Positions 8,765 through 18,320 of a stretch of DNA of 64,000 nt are shown here, in pieces. Made by a program: the position numbers and the translations under genes. The stretch lies in the NCBI GenBank assembly GCA_045534225.1, contig JAZSJJ010000001.1, positions 62,001 through 126,000 of the forward strand. Direction: 5' to 3'. Below the pieces are notes generated by a model. The model ran no database searches and was not told the DNA's origin. It was given only the letters and a program-made list of their open reading frames with translations. This DNA is from UMGS1649 sp045534225. Lineage in GTDB: Bacteria; Bacillota; Clostridia; TANB77; CAG-465. How positions within the stretch are numbered: the stretch's first letter is position 1; each line of letters begins with the position of its first letter.

Positions 8765-11700
8765 ATGCAAGAATATTTATTTGAAATTGATAGCGAGGTC
8801 AAACGTAATTTTAAGTTTATAAAATCAACTTATGATTTACTAAACATGAATAATGAACTTAAAATACCTTCGCATTCAGCAGGTCAATGGTTACTAGATA
8901 ACTTATATATTGTAGAACAAGAATATAATAATGCTAGATTATCATTGGAACACGGAATAAGAGTTGGATTACCAACTGTTAAGCCGGCAGACGGAAAGGA
9001 AACACTAAGAGTAATGTTTATGGCAAATGAGATCGTAAACAGAAACAATGGTGTTGTAGATGACGGTATAGTTAGTAATTACATACGCGAATTCCAAAAA
9101 CATACATATGTCACTTTTGAAGAATTATCTGTTTTACCAATTATGCTAAGAATAGCAGTAATAAGATATATTAAAAGAATATGTGTAAACATTTCTAACG
9201 CAGAAATGCAGAAATTGAAAGTAGAGAAGAGAATAAACAAATCTATCTCTAAAAATGCAGACAAGGTAACTACAAAAACACTTAAAGGTTTAGGTGGTAT
9301 GAAAGAAGAACTTACTATGGCAAATGGTGTTAAAACAAGCAACACTGCTTACATAGAGTATATGGCATACAAACTAAAAGACTTTGGTGCAGGTGGAGAA
9401 GAATACCTTGAAGAATTAAAAGAGGAAACAAACAAAGCGGGATTTACTATCGATGAAGCTATAGAGAAAGAACATGATGAAATAGCAAAAACAACAAGCT
9501 TAATTGCTAATGCTATTACATCAATGAAAACAATCTCAACTACTAACTGGGGAGATGTTATAGTTCACGTTAACAGAATAGACGAAATCCTAAAAGAAGA
9601 TTACACTAAAGAATATAAAAAGTGTGATCATAAAACAAAATCTAGATATAGAGCAACAGTTATTAAACTGGCTAAAAAATATAAAGTTTCTGAAATGTAT
9701 GTAGCTAAAAAAGCAGTAGAGTGTTCATTTAAATATGAAAAACACGTAGGTCATTTCTTAATAGGAGATGATAAAATACTTCTTATTAAGCTAATGAAAA
9801 AGAATCCTACAGGACTTTGGTTATACAACAATGTTGTTAAACCTCTTAAGGCATATATATACATACTATTAATACTTGGATTCGCAGCAACATTTACTAT
9901 AATAGTAGATAAGTTATTTATAGATAATTATTCTATAGGATTTAGAATAACGCTTAACATAATATTATTTGCGTTCGGTATGGAACTTGCAGATAAGTTG
10001 TATTCATACTTAATAGGAAAGTTTGTTCATCCAGAGCCACTTCCTAGATTTAACTTTGCTAAAACTATAGATGAAGAAACAAGTACAATAATCGCTATGC
10101 CAACAGTTATTAATTCAACTGAAAAGCTAGATAAGATGATTAAGAAGATGGAAACTACATATCTTGCAAATAGATCACAAAATATGTATTACATGCTTTT
10201 AGGTGACTGTACATCTACACAAAAAGAATATATTGACCTTGACGAAAAGGTTGTTAAATATGGTAAAAAATTAATTGATGACCTTAATGCAAAATATCCA
10301 GCAGAACCTAAATTATTCAACTTCTTATATAGAAAAAGAGTATATTCAGAATCTGAAGGATGCTATATGGGTTGGGAAAGAAAACGTGGTGCGTTAACAC
10401 AACTTAACCTATTACTTTTAGGAAAACTTTCTAAAGGACAAATAGCAAACTCAATGTATTTAGTACATAATGAAATACCTAAGGTTAAATACCTTATAAC
10501 AATAGACGAAGATACTGCATTATCTTTAAACTCTGCAAAAGAGCTTGTTGCGATTATTTCGCACCCATTAAATAAAGCAGTACTTGCTAAGAATAAAAAG
10601 ATAGTTAAATCTGGTTACGGATTAATCCAACCAGCAGTTGGACTAGACATTGAAGCTGCAAACAGCAGTATATTCTCTAAAGTTTTCGGAGGATTTGGTG
10701 GTCTAGACATATATACAAATGCTATTTCAAATATGTATCAAGACATATTTAAAGAAGCTATATATACAGGTAAAGGTATATATGATATAGGACTATTCGA
10801 ACAACTAATAGGAGATAAAGTTCCAGAGAACTTAATTCTAAGTCACGACCTATTAGAAGGAAGCTTTATGAGAACAGGTCTTGCATCTGACGTTGAAGTA
10901 CAAGATGGATTCCCATCAAACTTTATAGCATATATGAAGAGAAATCATAGATGGTATAGAGGAGATATGCAAATCATATCTTGGATATTTAGACCTAAGA
11001 GCGGACTAAACTTACTATCTCGTTTCAAAATATTTGATAACTTAAGAAGAGAAATGCTAGATGTATTCTCGTTATTGTTATTAATAGTATCTATGTTCAT
11101 AAAGGGTAATACATTCGTATATGCGTTTGTTGTTACATTCTGTGTAATGAACTTTGGATATCTTTTATCTACATTTGACCAAATAGTATTTGGTAGAAAT
11201 GCAGAGAGAAAACAAAAACAATATATTCCGGTTATATATGGATTAAGAGCAAACTTACTTAAAATGGTGTTTAATATTATAACGCTTCCATATAAAGCAT
11301 GGATAACAATTCACGCTTTCTGTACGTCAATATATAGAATGCTTGTTTCTAAAAAGAAACTTCTAGAATGGGCAACTGCAGAAACTATAGAAAAAGGCGC
11401 TAAAGAAAAAATGTCATATGTTTACAGAAACATGTGGCCAAACACAATATTTGGTTCTGTTATGTTACTATACGCATTATTACATGGTGTAACAACAGGT
11501 AAAGGTATATTTGTATTAATTATGGGTATATTTATGCTAATAGCTCCGTTTGCAGCATATATAATGAGTAAGAAAGTAATATTCGATGGCGGAAATAAAT
11601 TAGACAAGAAAGAAATAGATTTAGTTAAAGAAGTAGGAGAAAAGACTTGGAAATTCTTCGAACATACAATGACAGATCTTAATAATTACTTACCACCAGA

Positions 11701-14299
11701 TAACTACCAAGAAAATAGAAGACCAAAGATAGTAAATAGAACTTCATCAACAAATATTGGTTATGGTGTACTTGCAATAATAAACGCCTATGACCTTGGA
11801 TATATTCCAGTTGAAGAAGCGGTAAATAAACTATATAACACATTAAAAACAGTAGAAAAACTAGAAAAGTGGAATGGTCACTTATATAACTGGTATAACA
11901 TTAAAACATTAGAGCCATTAAAGCCTAGATTTGTATCTACAGTAGACAGCGGTAACTTTATAGCATGTATATATGTAACAATATCATTACTTAAAAAGCT
12001 ATCAGCTTCTAAAATAGTAATGGAAAAATTATCAGACAAGATAATAGAATTACAAAGAATTTGTAATGAATTAGTAGCAGGAGTGGACTTTACTAAATTA
12101 TATGTAAAATCTAAAAACATATTCTCAATAGGGTTTGATGTAGAGGCAAATAAATGTGTAGACAGTTATTACGATATGTTAATGTCTGAATCAAGATTAA
12201 CAAGCTTAATTGCTATTTCAACATCTCAAATAACTTCAAAACACTGGTTTGCGCTTGCAAGACAACTTGTTAAAGTTGGAAACCTAAAAGGTCTTATTTC
12301 ATGGAGTGGTACATCGTTTGAATACTTTATGCCAAACCTATTTACTAAGACACACAAATATACATTGATAGACGAAGCATTAAGTTTTGCATTAAACAGC
12401 CAAATAGATTATGCTAAAACAGCTGGTGTGCCTTGGGGTGTATCTGAATCTGCATTTGCGGTACAAGATAACGAACAACATTACCAATATAAAGCATTTG
12501 GTATTCCATGGCTTGGACTTAAGAGAGGTTTAAATGATAATATGGTAATTTCACCTTATTCATCATTAATTTGCTTACCTTATGCTCCTAAAAAAGTTGT
12601 TAACAACATTAAGCACTTAAAGAAATATAATTCATATTCTCACTATGGTTTCTATGAAGCAATAGACTTCACAAAGAGACATATTGGAAGAGATAGAAAA
12701 TATGAAGTAGTAAGAACATATATGGCTCACCACCAAGGTATGGCTCTTACAGCAATAAATAACTTTATAAATAACGGAATAATACAAACAAGATTCCACG
12801 AGAATCCAAACATAAATGCTTGTGATATTCTATTAAAAGAAAGAGTGCCGTTATCTGTGCCATTAAAAGAAAGCAAGAACTCAATAGACAACAAATTTGT
12901 AGAACCTGCTAAAGAAGCGTTTACAAGTGGTGTTGCATATGAAGATTTTGCTAAATTTAAGAACAGAACTACAGCTATGATTAATACTCATACTAACGGT
13001 AGACTTTCAACTATAATTAAAGACACTGGTGCAAACTTTATGTACTACAAGAACAATGCAATTACTAAGAACAGATTTGTTAAGGATGAAACTTTAGGAA
13101 ATGTTGTAGTATTTACAGATAAAACAAGTGGTAAAGTTTGGTCATCAACATACCATCCATTCTATTCTGAGCCTGAAGAATATTCAGTATCTTACTCATT
13201 ATCTTCAAGTGACTTTAGAAGAAAGGATGGACCAATAGAAACAATAACTAAAATATTAGTAGCTCCTAAATTAGATATGGAAATACGTAAATATACGCTA
13301 TTTAATTCATCTAATGAAAGACGTGAAATACTAATAAATACAGAACTAGAACTTGCAATGGCAGACGAAAACGCAAACATAATACATCCTTCATTTAATA
13401 ATTTATTAATAGAAGAATATTATGATGAAAACTTAGAAGCGTTAGTTGCAAGAAAACGTCCTAGAGGAAACCCAGAAGACGATTTCTATGTATTTACTAA
13501 ATTAGTAGGTATAGATTTAGCTTATGAAATAGAAACAGAAAAAACTAAGCTATTAAAGGATAATGCTATGCATGCATATGACGGCAAGGTAACCAAATAT
13601 CCATTATGGCCAGTAATGTCATATAGAGCAAGAATTCTTTTAGATCCTGGCGAATCACAAACATTCTATTACTTAACTGGTGCGGCAGATACTAAATATA
13701 ATGTATCTCACGCAATAGTAAATGCAGATAAAGAAACAATAGAAAAAGAAATTCTATTCTCATTACAAAAAGAAAATGTAAATGCTAAATATCAAAAACT
13801 TGTTCCAAATAGAGCAGCTGCATATAATGATATACTTTCTAAGATACTATTTGAGCATGATAAAGATATGGATGTAAACAAATATTGGGATTCTAAATAT
13901 AGTCAAGCAATGTTATGGAGATTTGGTATTTCTGGAGATTTACCAATTATAACAGTTCCAATAGGAAGATTAGAAGATTCAGCGTTAATTACAGAAGTTG
14001 TAGAATTTATGGATTACGTTAAATCTAGAAAAGTTGACCTAGATATTATCGTTGTAATGGACGAAGAACTATATAGTGGAGAACCTATCAAAACGCATAT
14101 TGACAAAGTGTTAAGTAAAGTGGTATATATGACTTATACAAGAGGAAATATATATACAGTAAACGTAAATACAATGCCTGAAAATGAAAGAGGAATCTTT
14201 GATTTTGTAAGCAGATTAAAAATTGATGGCGTAGATATATTTATGCCAAAGAAAACAAAAGAAAAACCTATGAGTGAGGTGGATGTGAATGAACTATAA
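8765..14299 (+). CDS. NdvB-like membrane glycosyltransferase/glucoamylase-like protein, N-terminal part of a split cyclic glucan synthase
   Basis: 1844 aa. The region order matches the first two thirds of cyclic beta-1,2-glucan synthase (NdvB/Cgs). It has an N-terminal helical region, two membrane segments near residues 362-420, and a GT84-like transferase with ITIDEDT near 580 and NHRW at 727-730 (a QxxRW-like site). More membrane segments follow around 770-940, then a glucoamylase-like domain (about 960-1330, with MAHHQGM near 1320) and the first GH94-type beta-sandwich. ATG 8765 was preferred over 8753 because GAGGTG sits correctly before it and overlaps the other start. The GH94 phosphorylase domain is on the next gene, which overlaps by 11 bases. 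The likely role is synthesis of a membrane-exported beta-glucan. The linkage is inferred from the family, not seen. Confidence 0.85.
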   Translation: MQEYLFEIDSEVKRNFKFIKSTYDLLNMNNELKIPSHSAGQWLLDNLYIVEQEYNNARLSLEHGIRVGLPTVKPADGKETLRVMFMANEIVNRNNGVVDDGIVSNYIREFQKHTYVTFEELSVLPIMLRIAVIRYIKRICVNISNAEMQKLKVEKRINKSISKNADKVTTKTLKGLGGMKEELTMANGVKTSNTAYIEYMAYKLKDFGAGGEEYLEELKEETNKAGFTIDEAIEKEHDEIAKTTSLIANAITSMKTISTTNWGDVIVHVNRIDEILKEDYTKEYKKCDHKTKSRYRATVIKLAKKYKVSEMYVAKKAVECSFKYEKHVGHFLIGDDKILLIKLMKKNPTGLWLYNNVVKPLKAYIYILLILGFAATFTIIVDKLFIDNYSIGFRITLNIILFAFGMELADKLYSYLIGKFVHPEPLPRFNFAKTIDEETSTIIAMPTVINSTEKLDKMIKKMETTYLANRSQNMYYMLLGDCTSTQKEYIDLDEKVVKYGKKLIDDLNAKYPAEPKLFNFLYRKRVYSESEGCYMGWERKRGALTQLNLLLLGKLSKGQIANSMYLVHNEIPKVKYLITIDEDTALSLNSAKELVAIISHPLNKAVLAKNKKIVKSGYGLIQPAVGLDIEAANSSIFSKVFGGFGGLDIYTNAISNMYQDIFKEAIYTGKGIYDIGLFEQLIGDKVPENLILSHDLLEGSFMRTGLASDVEVQDGFPSNFIAYMKRNHRWYRGDMQIISWIFRPKSGLNLLSRFKIFDNLRREMLDVFSLLLLIVSMFIKGNTFVYAFVVTFCVMNFGYLLSTFDQIVFGRNAERKQKQYIPVIYGLRANLLKMVFNIITLPYKAWITIHAFCTSIYRMLVSKKKLLEWATAETIEKGAKEKMSYVYRNMWPNTIFGSVMLLYALLHGVTTGKGIFVLIMGIFMLIAPFAAYIMSKKVIFDGGNKLDKKEIDLVKEVGEKTWKFFEHTMTDLNNYLPPDNYQENRRPKIVNRTSSTNIGYGVLAIINAYDLGYIPVEEAVNKLYNTLKTVEKLEKWNGHLYNWYNIKTLEPLKPRFVSTVDSGNFIACIYVTISLLKKLSASKIVMEKLSDKIIELQRICNELVAGVDFTKLYVKSKNIFSIGFDVEANKCVDSYYDMLMSESRLTSLIAISTSQITSKHWFALARQLVKVGNLKGLISWSGTSFEYFMPNLFTKTHKYTLIDEALSFALNSQIDYAKTAGVPWGVSESAFAVQDNEQHYQYKAFGIPWLGLKRGLNDNMVISPYSSLICLPYAPKKVVNNIKHLKKYNSYSHYGFYEAIDFTKRHIGRDRKYEVVRTYMAHHQGMALTAINNFINNGIIQTRFHENPNINACDILLKERVPLSVPLKESKNSIDNKFVEPAKEAFTSGVAYEDFAKFKNRTTAMINTHTNGRLSTIIKDTGANFMYYKNNAITKNRFVKDETLGNVVVFTDKTSGKVWSSTYHPFYSEPEEYSVSYSLSSSDFRRKDGPIETITKILVAPKLDMEIRKYTLFNSSNERREILINTELELAMADENANIIHPSFNNLLIEEYYDENLEALVARKRPRGNPEDDFYVFTKLVGIDLAYEIETEKTKLLKDNAMHAYDGKVTKYPLWPVMSYRARILLDPGESQTFYYLTGAADTKYNVSHAIVNADKETIEKEILFSLQKENVNAKYQKLVPNRAAAYNDILSKILFEHDKDMDVNKYWDSKYSQAMLWRFGISGDLPIITVPIGRLEDSALITEVVEFMDYVKSRKVDLDIIVVMDEELYSGEPIKTHIDKVLSKVVYMTYTRGNIYTVNVNTMPENERGIFDFVSRLKIDGVDIFMPKKTKEKPMSEVDVNEL

Positions 14300-16445
14300 A
14301 GCATATAATGGATATGGTGGTTTTAATATAACAGGAGACGAGTATGAGGTGTTAAACACCCATACTCCTGTCCCTTGGTGTAATGTATTAACAAACGAGA
14401 GATTCGGTACCTTAGTATCTACATATGGAACGGTTTATTCATTCTATAAAAATGCTGGTGAATTTAAATTAACTCACTGGTGTAATGACTGGGCAGATTT
14501 TGTACCAGGTGAAAAATTTAGAGGTATATATGATACAGGGTATAATCTAACTTTTGGTTTTGGTTATACTAAAGTAAGAGAAGAACACGGCAATATTGAA
14601 AGAAATATGGATATATTTGTTCCAATAGATGATGATGTAAAAGTACATTATATAGAAATTAAGAATAATAGAGCTATAGACAAAGAAGTAACTATAGAAT
14701 ACACTCCAGATATGGTTATGGGTGTTGCTAAAGAGAAATCTAGTCCATACGTATTATGCAAATTAGAAGATGATGCAATGTACTTTAAGAATCCATATAA
14801 CGAGTTCTTTGGTGGTGTTACTACATATGTCAAAGGTGTTCTGTTAGAAGGCACAGAAGGCGCTGTGGAATATGACGAAGAAACACATACGGTTAGAGTA
14901 AGATGTATTGCAAAGAAGGATGAAGTAAGAAGCATAGCGATTCTATTTGGCGCTACTGATGAAGGAATAGAAAAGGCTAAGCATGTACTTGAAAAATATT
15001 CTAGCGAGGCCAATATATTAGCTGAATACGAAAAAACAAAAGCGTACTGGAGAAGTAAAGTTGTACGTAATTTCAAAACTGGAAATGAGTACGTAGATAT
15101 CTTAGCTAATGGGTGGTTAATGTATCAAACATTAGCATCTAGACTATTTGCTAGAACTGGACTTTACCAAGCTGGTGGAGCTTTTGGGTATAGAGATCAA
15201 TTACAAGATACATTAGCATTAATTTCATCTTGGCCAGAAAGAACAAGAGCGCAAATAATAAAACACGCACACAAACAATTTGAAAAAGGTGATGTTTTGC
15301 ACTGGTGGCACGAACATAATTCAAGAGGAATTAGAACTCGCTTTAGCGATGACTATCTATGGCTACCATATGTTCTTAGTGAATATATATTTAAGACTAA
15401 AGATATGACTGTATTAAATGAGACAGCTTCATTTTTAGAAGATAAACCTTTAGGCGAACACAAGGAACTTTATGATTACTTTGCGCCTACTGGAGTCTAT
15501 GCTACTGTTTATGAACATGCGGTAAGAGCTATAAAATACGGCTTGTCTAGAAAAGGTAGACATGGGTTGTTAGAAATAGGCGATGGAGATTGGAATGACG
15601 GTTTCAGCAATATAAACGGTGAATCTGTATGGCTAACATTCTTTATGATAGACATATTAGATAGATTTATTAAACTAGCAGATATGATGAAAAACGAAGA
15701 AGATTCTAAATATTTTGCAAACGAAAGACATATTCTAAAACATACAGTTATAGATTATGCATGGACGGGAGAATACTTTGCAAGGGCATTCTATCCAGAT
15801 GGAACTCCAATAGGAACACCAGATAGTCCAGATTGCAAAATAGACTTAATATCTCAAGCTTGGGCGGCTATAGCTCTTAAAGAATATATAGACTGCAAAG
15901 AAGAGATAGATTTAAGCTTAGAGAGTGCAGAAAAGTATCTAGTAGATAGAGAACATGGAGTAATAAAACTTCTTTATCCACCATTTGATAGTCCTAAGAA
16001 TAACCCAGGGTACATTAAAGCATATGTTCCTGGTGTTAGAGAAAATGGAGGACAATATACACACGCGGCAATATGGCTTGCAAAAGCATATTTTGAAATA
16101 AATAAGCCAGAAAAAGCGTTAGATATATTAAGTATATTAAACCCAATAAATCATAGCAACGATAAAGAAAGAGCTGAGATTTATCAAGTAGAACCTTATG
16201 TTGTTGCTGCTGATGTTTATGCAAATCCAGATCATGTTGGACGTGGCGGATGGACTTGGTATACAGGTTCTTCAGGTTGGATGTATAAAGTAATAGAAGA
16301 CAATTTTAATCAAGTAGGAACAGAAACTACTGAACTTAAGGAAGAAAAGAAACCAGTTAAAAGAACTACTAGAAAGAAAAAAGTAGAACCGGTTGCAGAA
16401 GAAGTAAAAGAAGAAACTACTACAGAAGTAGAAAATGTAGAATAA
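14289..16445 (+). CDS. GH94 glycoside phosphorylase, C-terminal part of a split NdvB-like enzyme
   Basis: 718 aa, with a GH94 beta-sandwich followed by the alpha/alpha-barrel catalytic domain. GDGDWNDG at residues 431-438 holds the likely catalytic acid (Asp437). The protein starts at NGYGGFNI, which corresponds to the internal NGLGGF boundary of full-length NdvB, so the split falls between modules rather than inside one. A site like GAGGTGG (14276-14282) lies six bases before the ATG, inside the 3' end of the first gene, pointing to translational coupling. The last 45 residues form a low-complexity tail of Lys/Arg then Glu (KRTTRKKK, EEVKEETTTEVE) not expected in GH94. In NdvB this domain controls product length by phosphorolysis. 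A soluble disaccharide phosphorylase role is possible but less likely given the partner. Confidence 0.85.
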   Translation: MNYKAYNGYGGFNITGDEYEVLNTHTPVPWCNVLTNERFGTLVSTYGTVYSFYKNAGEFKLTHWCNDWADFVPGEKFRGIYDTGYNLTFGFGYTKVREEHGNIERNMDIFVPIDDDVKVHYIEIKNNRAIDKEVTIEYTPDMVMGVAKEKSSPYVLCKLEDDAMYFKNPYNEFFGGVTTYVKGVLLEGTEGAVEYDEETHTVRVRCIAKKDEVRSIAILFGATDEGIEKAKHVLEKYSSEANILAEYEKTKAYWRSKVVRNFKTGNEYVDILANGWLMYQTLASRLFARTGLYQAGGAFGYRDQLQDTLALISSWPERTRAQIIKHAHKQFEKGDVLHWWHEHNSRGIRTRFSDDYLWLPYVLSEYIFKTKDMTVLNETASFLEDKPLGEHKELYDYFAPTGVYATVYEHAVRAIKYGLSRKGRHGLLEIGDGDWNDGFSNINGESVWLTFFMIDILDRFIKLADMMKNEEDSKYFANERHILKHTVIDYAWTGEYFARAFYPDGTPIGTPDSPDCKIDLISQAWAAIALKEYIDCKEEIDLSLESAEKYLVDREHGVIKLLYPPFDSPKNNPGYIKAYVPGVRENGGQYTHAAIWLAKAYFEINKPEKALDILSILNPINHSNDKERAEIYQVEPYVVAADVYANPDHVGRGGWTWYTGSSGWMYKVIEDNFNQVGTETTELKEEKKPVKRTTRKKKVEPVAEEVKEETTTEVENVE

Positions 16446-16452
16446 TATTTTT

Positions 16453-16482
16453 AAGAGTGCATAGAAATATGTGCTCTTTTTA
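16453..16482 (+). terminator. terminator (first copy of a duplicated hairpin)
   Basis: AAGAGTGCAT (16453-16462) and ATGTGCTCTT (16469-16478) pair with two G-T pairs, and T-rich sequence follows. The same hairpin recurs at 17713-17742. Confidence 0.8.
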
Positions 16483-16546
16483 TGTTTTTATTGACTAAAG
16501 GCAAAATATAAAATATACTATGTATATATGTGCAAAGGAGAAAAAA

Positions 16547-17701
16547 GTGAACAAGAAACAAGGAATATCATTAATAGTATTAGTAATAACTATAATAGTT
16601 ATGATAATATTAGCGTCTGTAGTTGTTATTTCAATAAGCGATACAGGAATAATAAACAGAGCGAATCAAGCAGTAGACGAATCAAACGAGAAGCAGGTAC
16701 AAGATTTAGCTGCGTTGGTTTGGGCTGATTCTTTTATGACTGGAAAAAGGGGTGCTGAGTTAGAAGAAGATGTCTTAGACAAACTAAAAGACTATGTAGA
16801 TAAATATGAGATAATAGTTACAGATACAGGAGCTAGTGTAGTTAACAAAGATTCATTATTAAATACAACACTAGGACACTTAATTACAAGTGCCAAAGAC
16901 TATGGAAAAACTATAAATTATGAAGCGAACGGAGTAACAGATTGGAAAGTATTTTATCATACAGAAAACTATGTATATTTAATAGCCACTGAAGCATTAG
17001 CCATGGATCAACTGCCAATACAAAAGATGGCTGCAGAACATAAAATTCCGTTAGTAACAAAGCTTGTAACTAAACCGAATGGAACAACAAAAGTAATTGG
17101 ACATATAAATCTTCAAAGCAGTGCTACCCACAGAGATGTGATAGCGGCAACAATACAACGCCCAGAATTATGGATGGCCAATTTTGGGGATTATTCAAAA
17201 AATTATGGCAAGCTAATATCTTGTTATTTAGATGAAACAATATGGGATTTATATAAGAATACAACATCAAGATACAGTGAGTACATAGAAGGAGCTATAG
17301 GCACTCCCACTGTCGAAATGTTTGTAGCAAGTTGGAATGCTAAAAGAGAAGCAACTGGAGATTTTGAAACGTATAACAAGAAACTTGCATTAGTATCTGA
17401 TGGTAGTAAAGGATACTATGTAAATGATATAACTTCTGGTGAGCCTGCTACAAGTAATACGTCTTACCAATATATCACGCCAACCGATACTTTATATACA
17501 TGGGATTATTCAAGCCACAATTCGGATATATATTTAGCGGGAATGTCTACCTTCGATAACGGTTCGCAAATGATATTACAAATGGGGTATGGTATTAGAT
17601 ATTTCGGAAATAATGGTGCAACAGGTGGATTAAGACCTGTAATTTGCTTAAGAGCAGATGTGCCAGCAGGAACAGGAATAAAAACAGATTTTATAATATA
17701 A
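16547..17701 (+). CDS. pilin-like surface protein with class III-type N-terminus
   Basis: 384 aa from a GTG start. AAAGGAG at 16534-16540 is six bases before it, and the upstream ATG at 16520 has no such site. The N-terminus, Lys-Lys-Gln-Gly then ISLIVLVITIIVM, resembles a type IV prepilin or pseudopilin cleavage site and hydrophobic helix, but the usual Glu at position +5 is missing. A large extracellular part follows and ends in GGLRPVICLRAD, close to the xRPVxxL end seen in Clostridia surface proteins. A paralog lies at 52295-53314, with shared segments around NRANQAVD, KQVQDLAAL and YVYLIA. No pilus assembly ATPase, platform protein or prepilin peptidase is in the window. It is flanked by two copies of one terminator. 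Confidence 0.75.
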   Translation: MNKKQGISLIVLVITIIVMIILASVVVISISDTGIINRANQAVDESNEKQVQDLAALVWADSFMTGKRGAELEEDVLDKLKDYVDKYEIIVTDTGASVVNKDSLLNTTLGHLITSAKDYGKTINYEANGVTDWKVFYHTENYVYLIATEALAMDQLPIQKMAAEHKIPLVTKLVTKPNGTTKVIGHINLQSSATHRDVIAATIQRPELWMANFGDYSKNYGKLISCYLDETIWDLYKNTTSRYSEYIEGAIGTPTVEMFVASWNAKREATGDFETYNKKLALVSDGSKGYYVNDITSGEPATSNTSYQYITPTDTLYTWDYSSHNSDIYLAGMSTFDNGSQMILQMGYGIRYFGNNGATGGLRPVICLRADVPAGTGIKTDFII

Positions 17702-17712
17702 ATTTAATATAT

Positions 17713-17742
17713 AAGAGTGCATAGAAATATGTGCTCTTTTTA
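17713..17742 (+). terminator. terminator (second copy of the duplicated hairpin)
   Basis: Same stem, loop and T-run as 16453-16482, with about 30 bases identical. It ends the pilin-like gene. Confidence 0.8.
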
Positions 17743-17797
17743 CACTCCCGTTGATTAAGATGTAAAAGTAATCGTTTTAGACATAAAAACTCCTTAT

Positions 17798-17826
17798 TTG
17801 ACCTTTTAGAGCCTTTGTGCTATAAT
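17798..17826 (+). promoter_or_regulatory. promoter of the 17883 gene
   Basis: TTGACC at 17798-17803, a 17-base spacer, and TATAAT at 17821-17826. Confidence 0.8.
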
Positions 17827-17882
17827 TTTATGTGTAAGATATATGTAAATAAATTATAATTATATATTAGGAGAATTAGCAC

Positions 17883-18176
17883 ATGATGGAAAAAATTGAA
17901 AGCCTATGGAGAGTAGGAATTCGGTTTAATGAAGTTCAGTTTATTGGAATAGCGCCAAGGCTTGGTGGGATATTCGGTAACGCAACTGAGCAAGCTCTTT
18001 TAACCAAAGCTGTAGATTATATTGAACAAGCTCAAAAGTTTGCAGAATGTATACCGGTATCCAAGCTGCCTGACGGAATGGAAGTCGTAAGCAAAAACGA
18101 TGTAATGGTGGGTTTTACGCTAATGTTTAAGGAAGCAGAAAAAGCAAAATTATTCCTTGAAAGCATTAAGCAGTAA
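17883..18176 (+). CDS. orphan small protein
   Basis: 97 aa, soluble, mostly helical by composition, with no signal peptide or recognised motif. It contains a FIGIAPRLGGIFGN segment and a basic C-terminal helix with acidic partners (KEAEKAKLFLESIK). AGGAGAA sits about eight bases before ATG 17883, and a second ATG follows at once. It has its own near-consensus promoter and a terminator and so is a single-gene unit. Codons such as GGC, CGG and GTC are more frequent than in tig next door. Function unknown. Confidence 0.75.
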   Translation: MMEKIESLWRVGIRFNEVQFIGIAPRLGGIFGNATEQALLTKAVDYIEQAQKFAECIPVSKLPDGMEVVSKNDVMVGFTLMFKEAEKAKLFLESIKQ

Positions 18177-18185
18177 CCATAAAAA

Positions 18186-18217
18186 GATTGTCACATAAAT
18201 TGTGGCAATTTTTTTGT
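18186..18217 (+). terminator. intrinsic terminator after 17883 gene
   Basis: GATTGTCACA (18186-18195) pairs with TGTGGCAATT (18201-18210) with one G-T pair, followed by a run of T. Confidence 0.8.
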
Positions 18218-18257
18218 ATATATTCCAATTTTTGTAGTATAAATATTACATAATTGC

Positions 18258-18285
18258 TTGTAAATAACTTTATTTGTGATATAAT
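18258..18285 (+). promoter_or_regulatory. promoter of tig
   Basis: TTGTAA at 18258-18263, a 16-base spacer, and TATAAT at 18280-18285. No CIRCE or CtsR-type repeat is visible nearby. Confidence 0.6.
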
Positions 18286-18320
18286 TTAGTAGTTACATGT
18301 GAAGAAAGGAAGATATAAAC

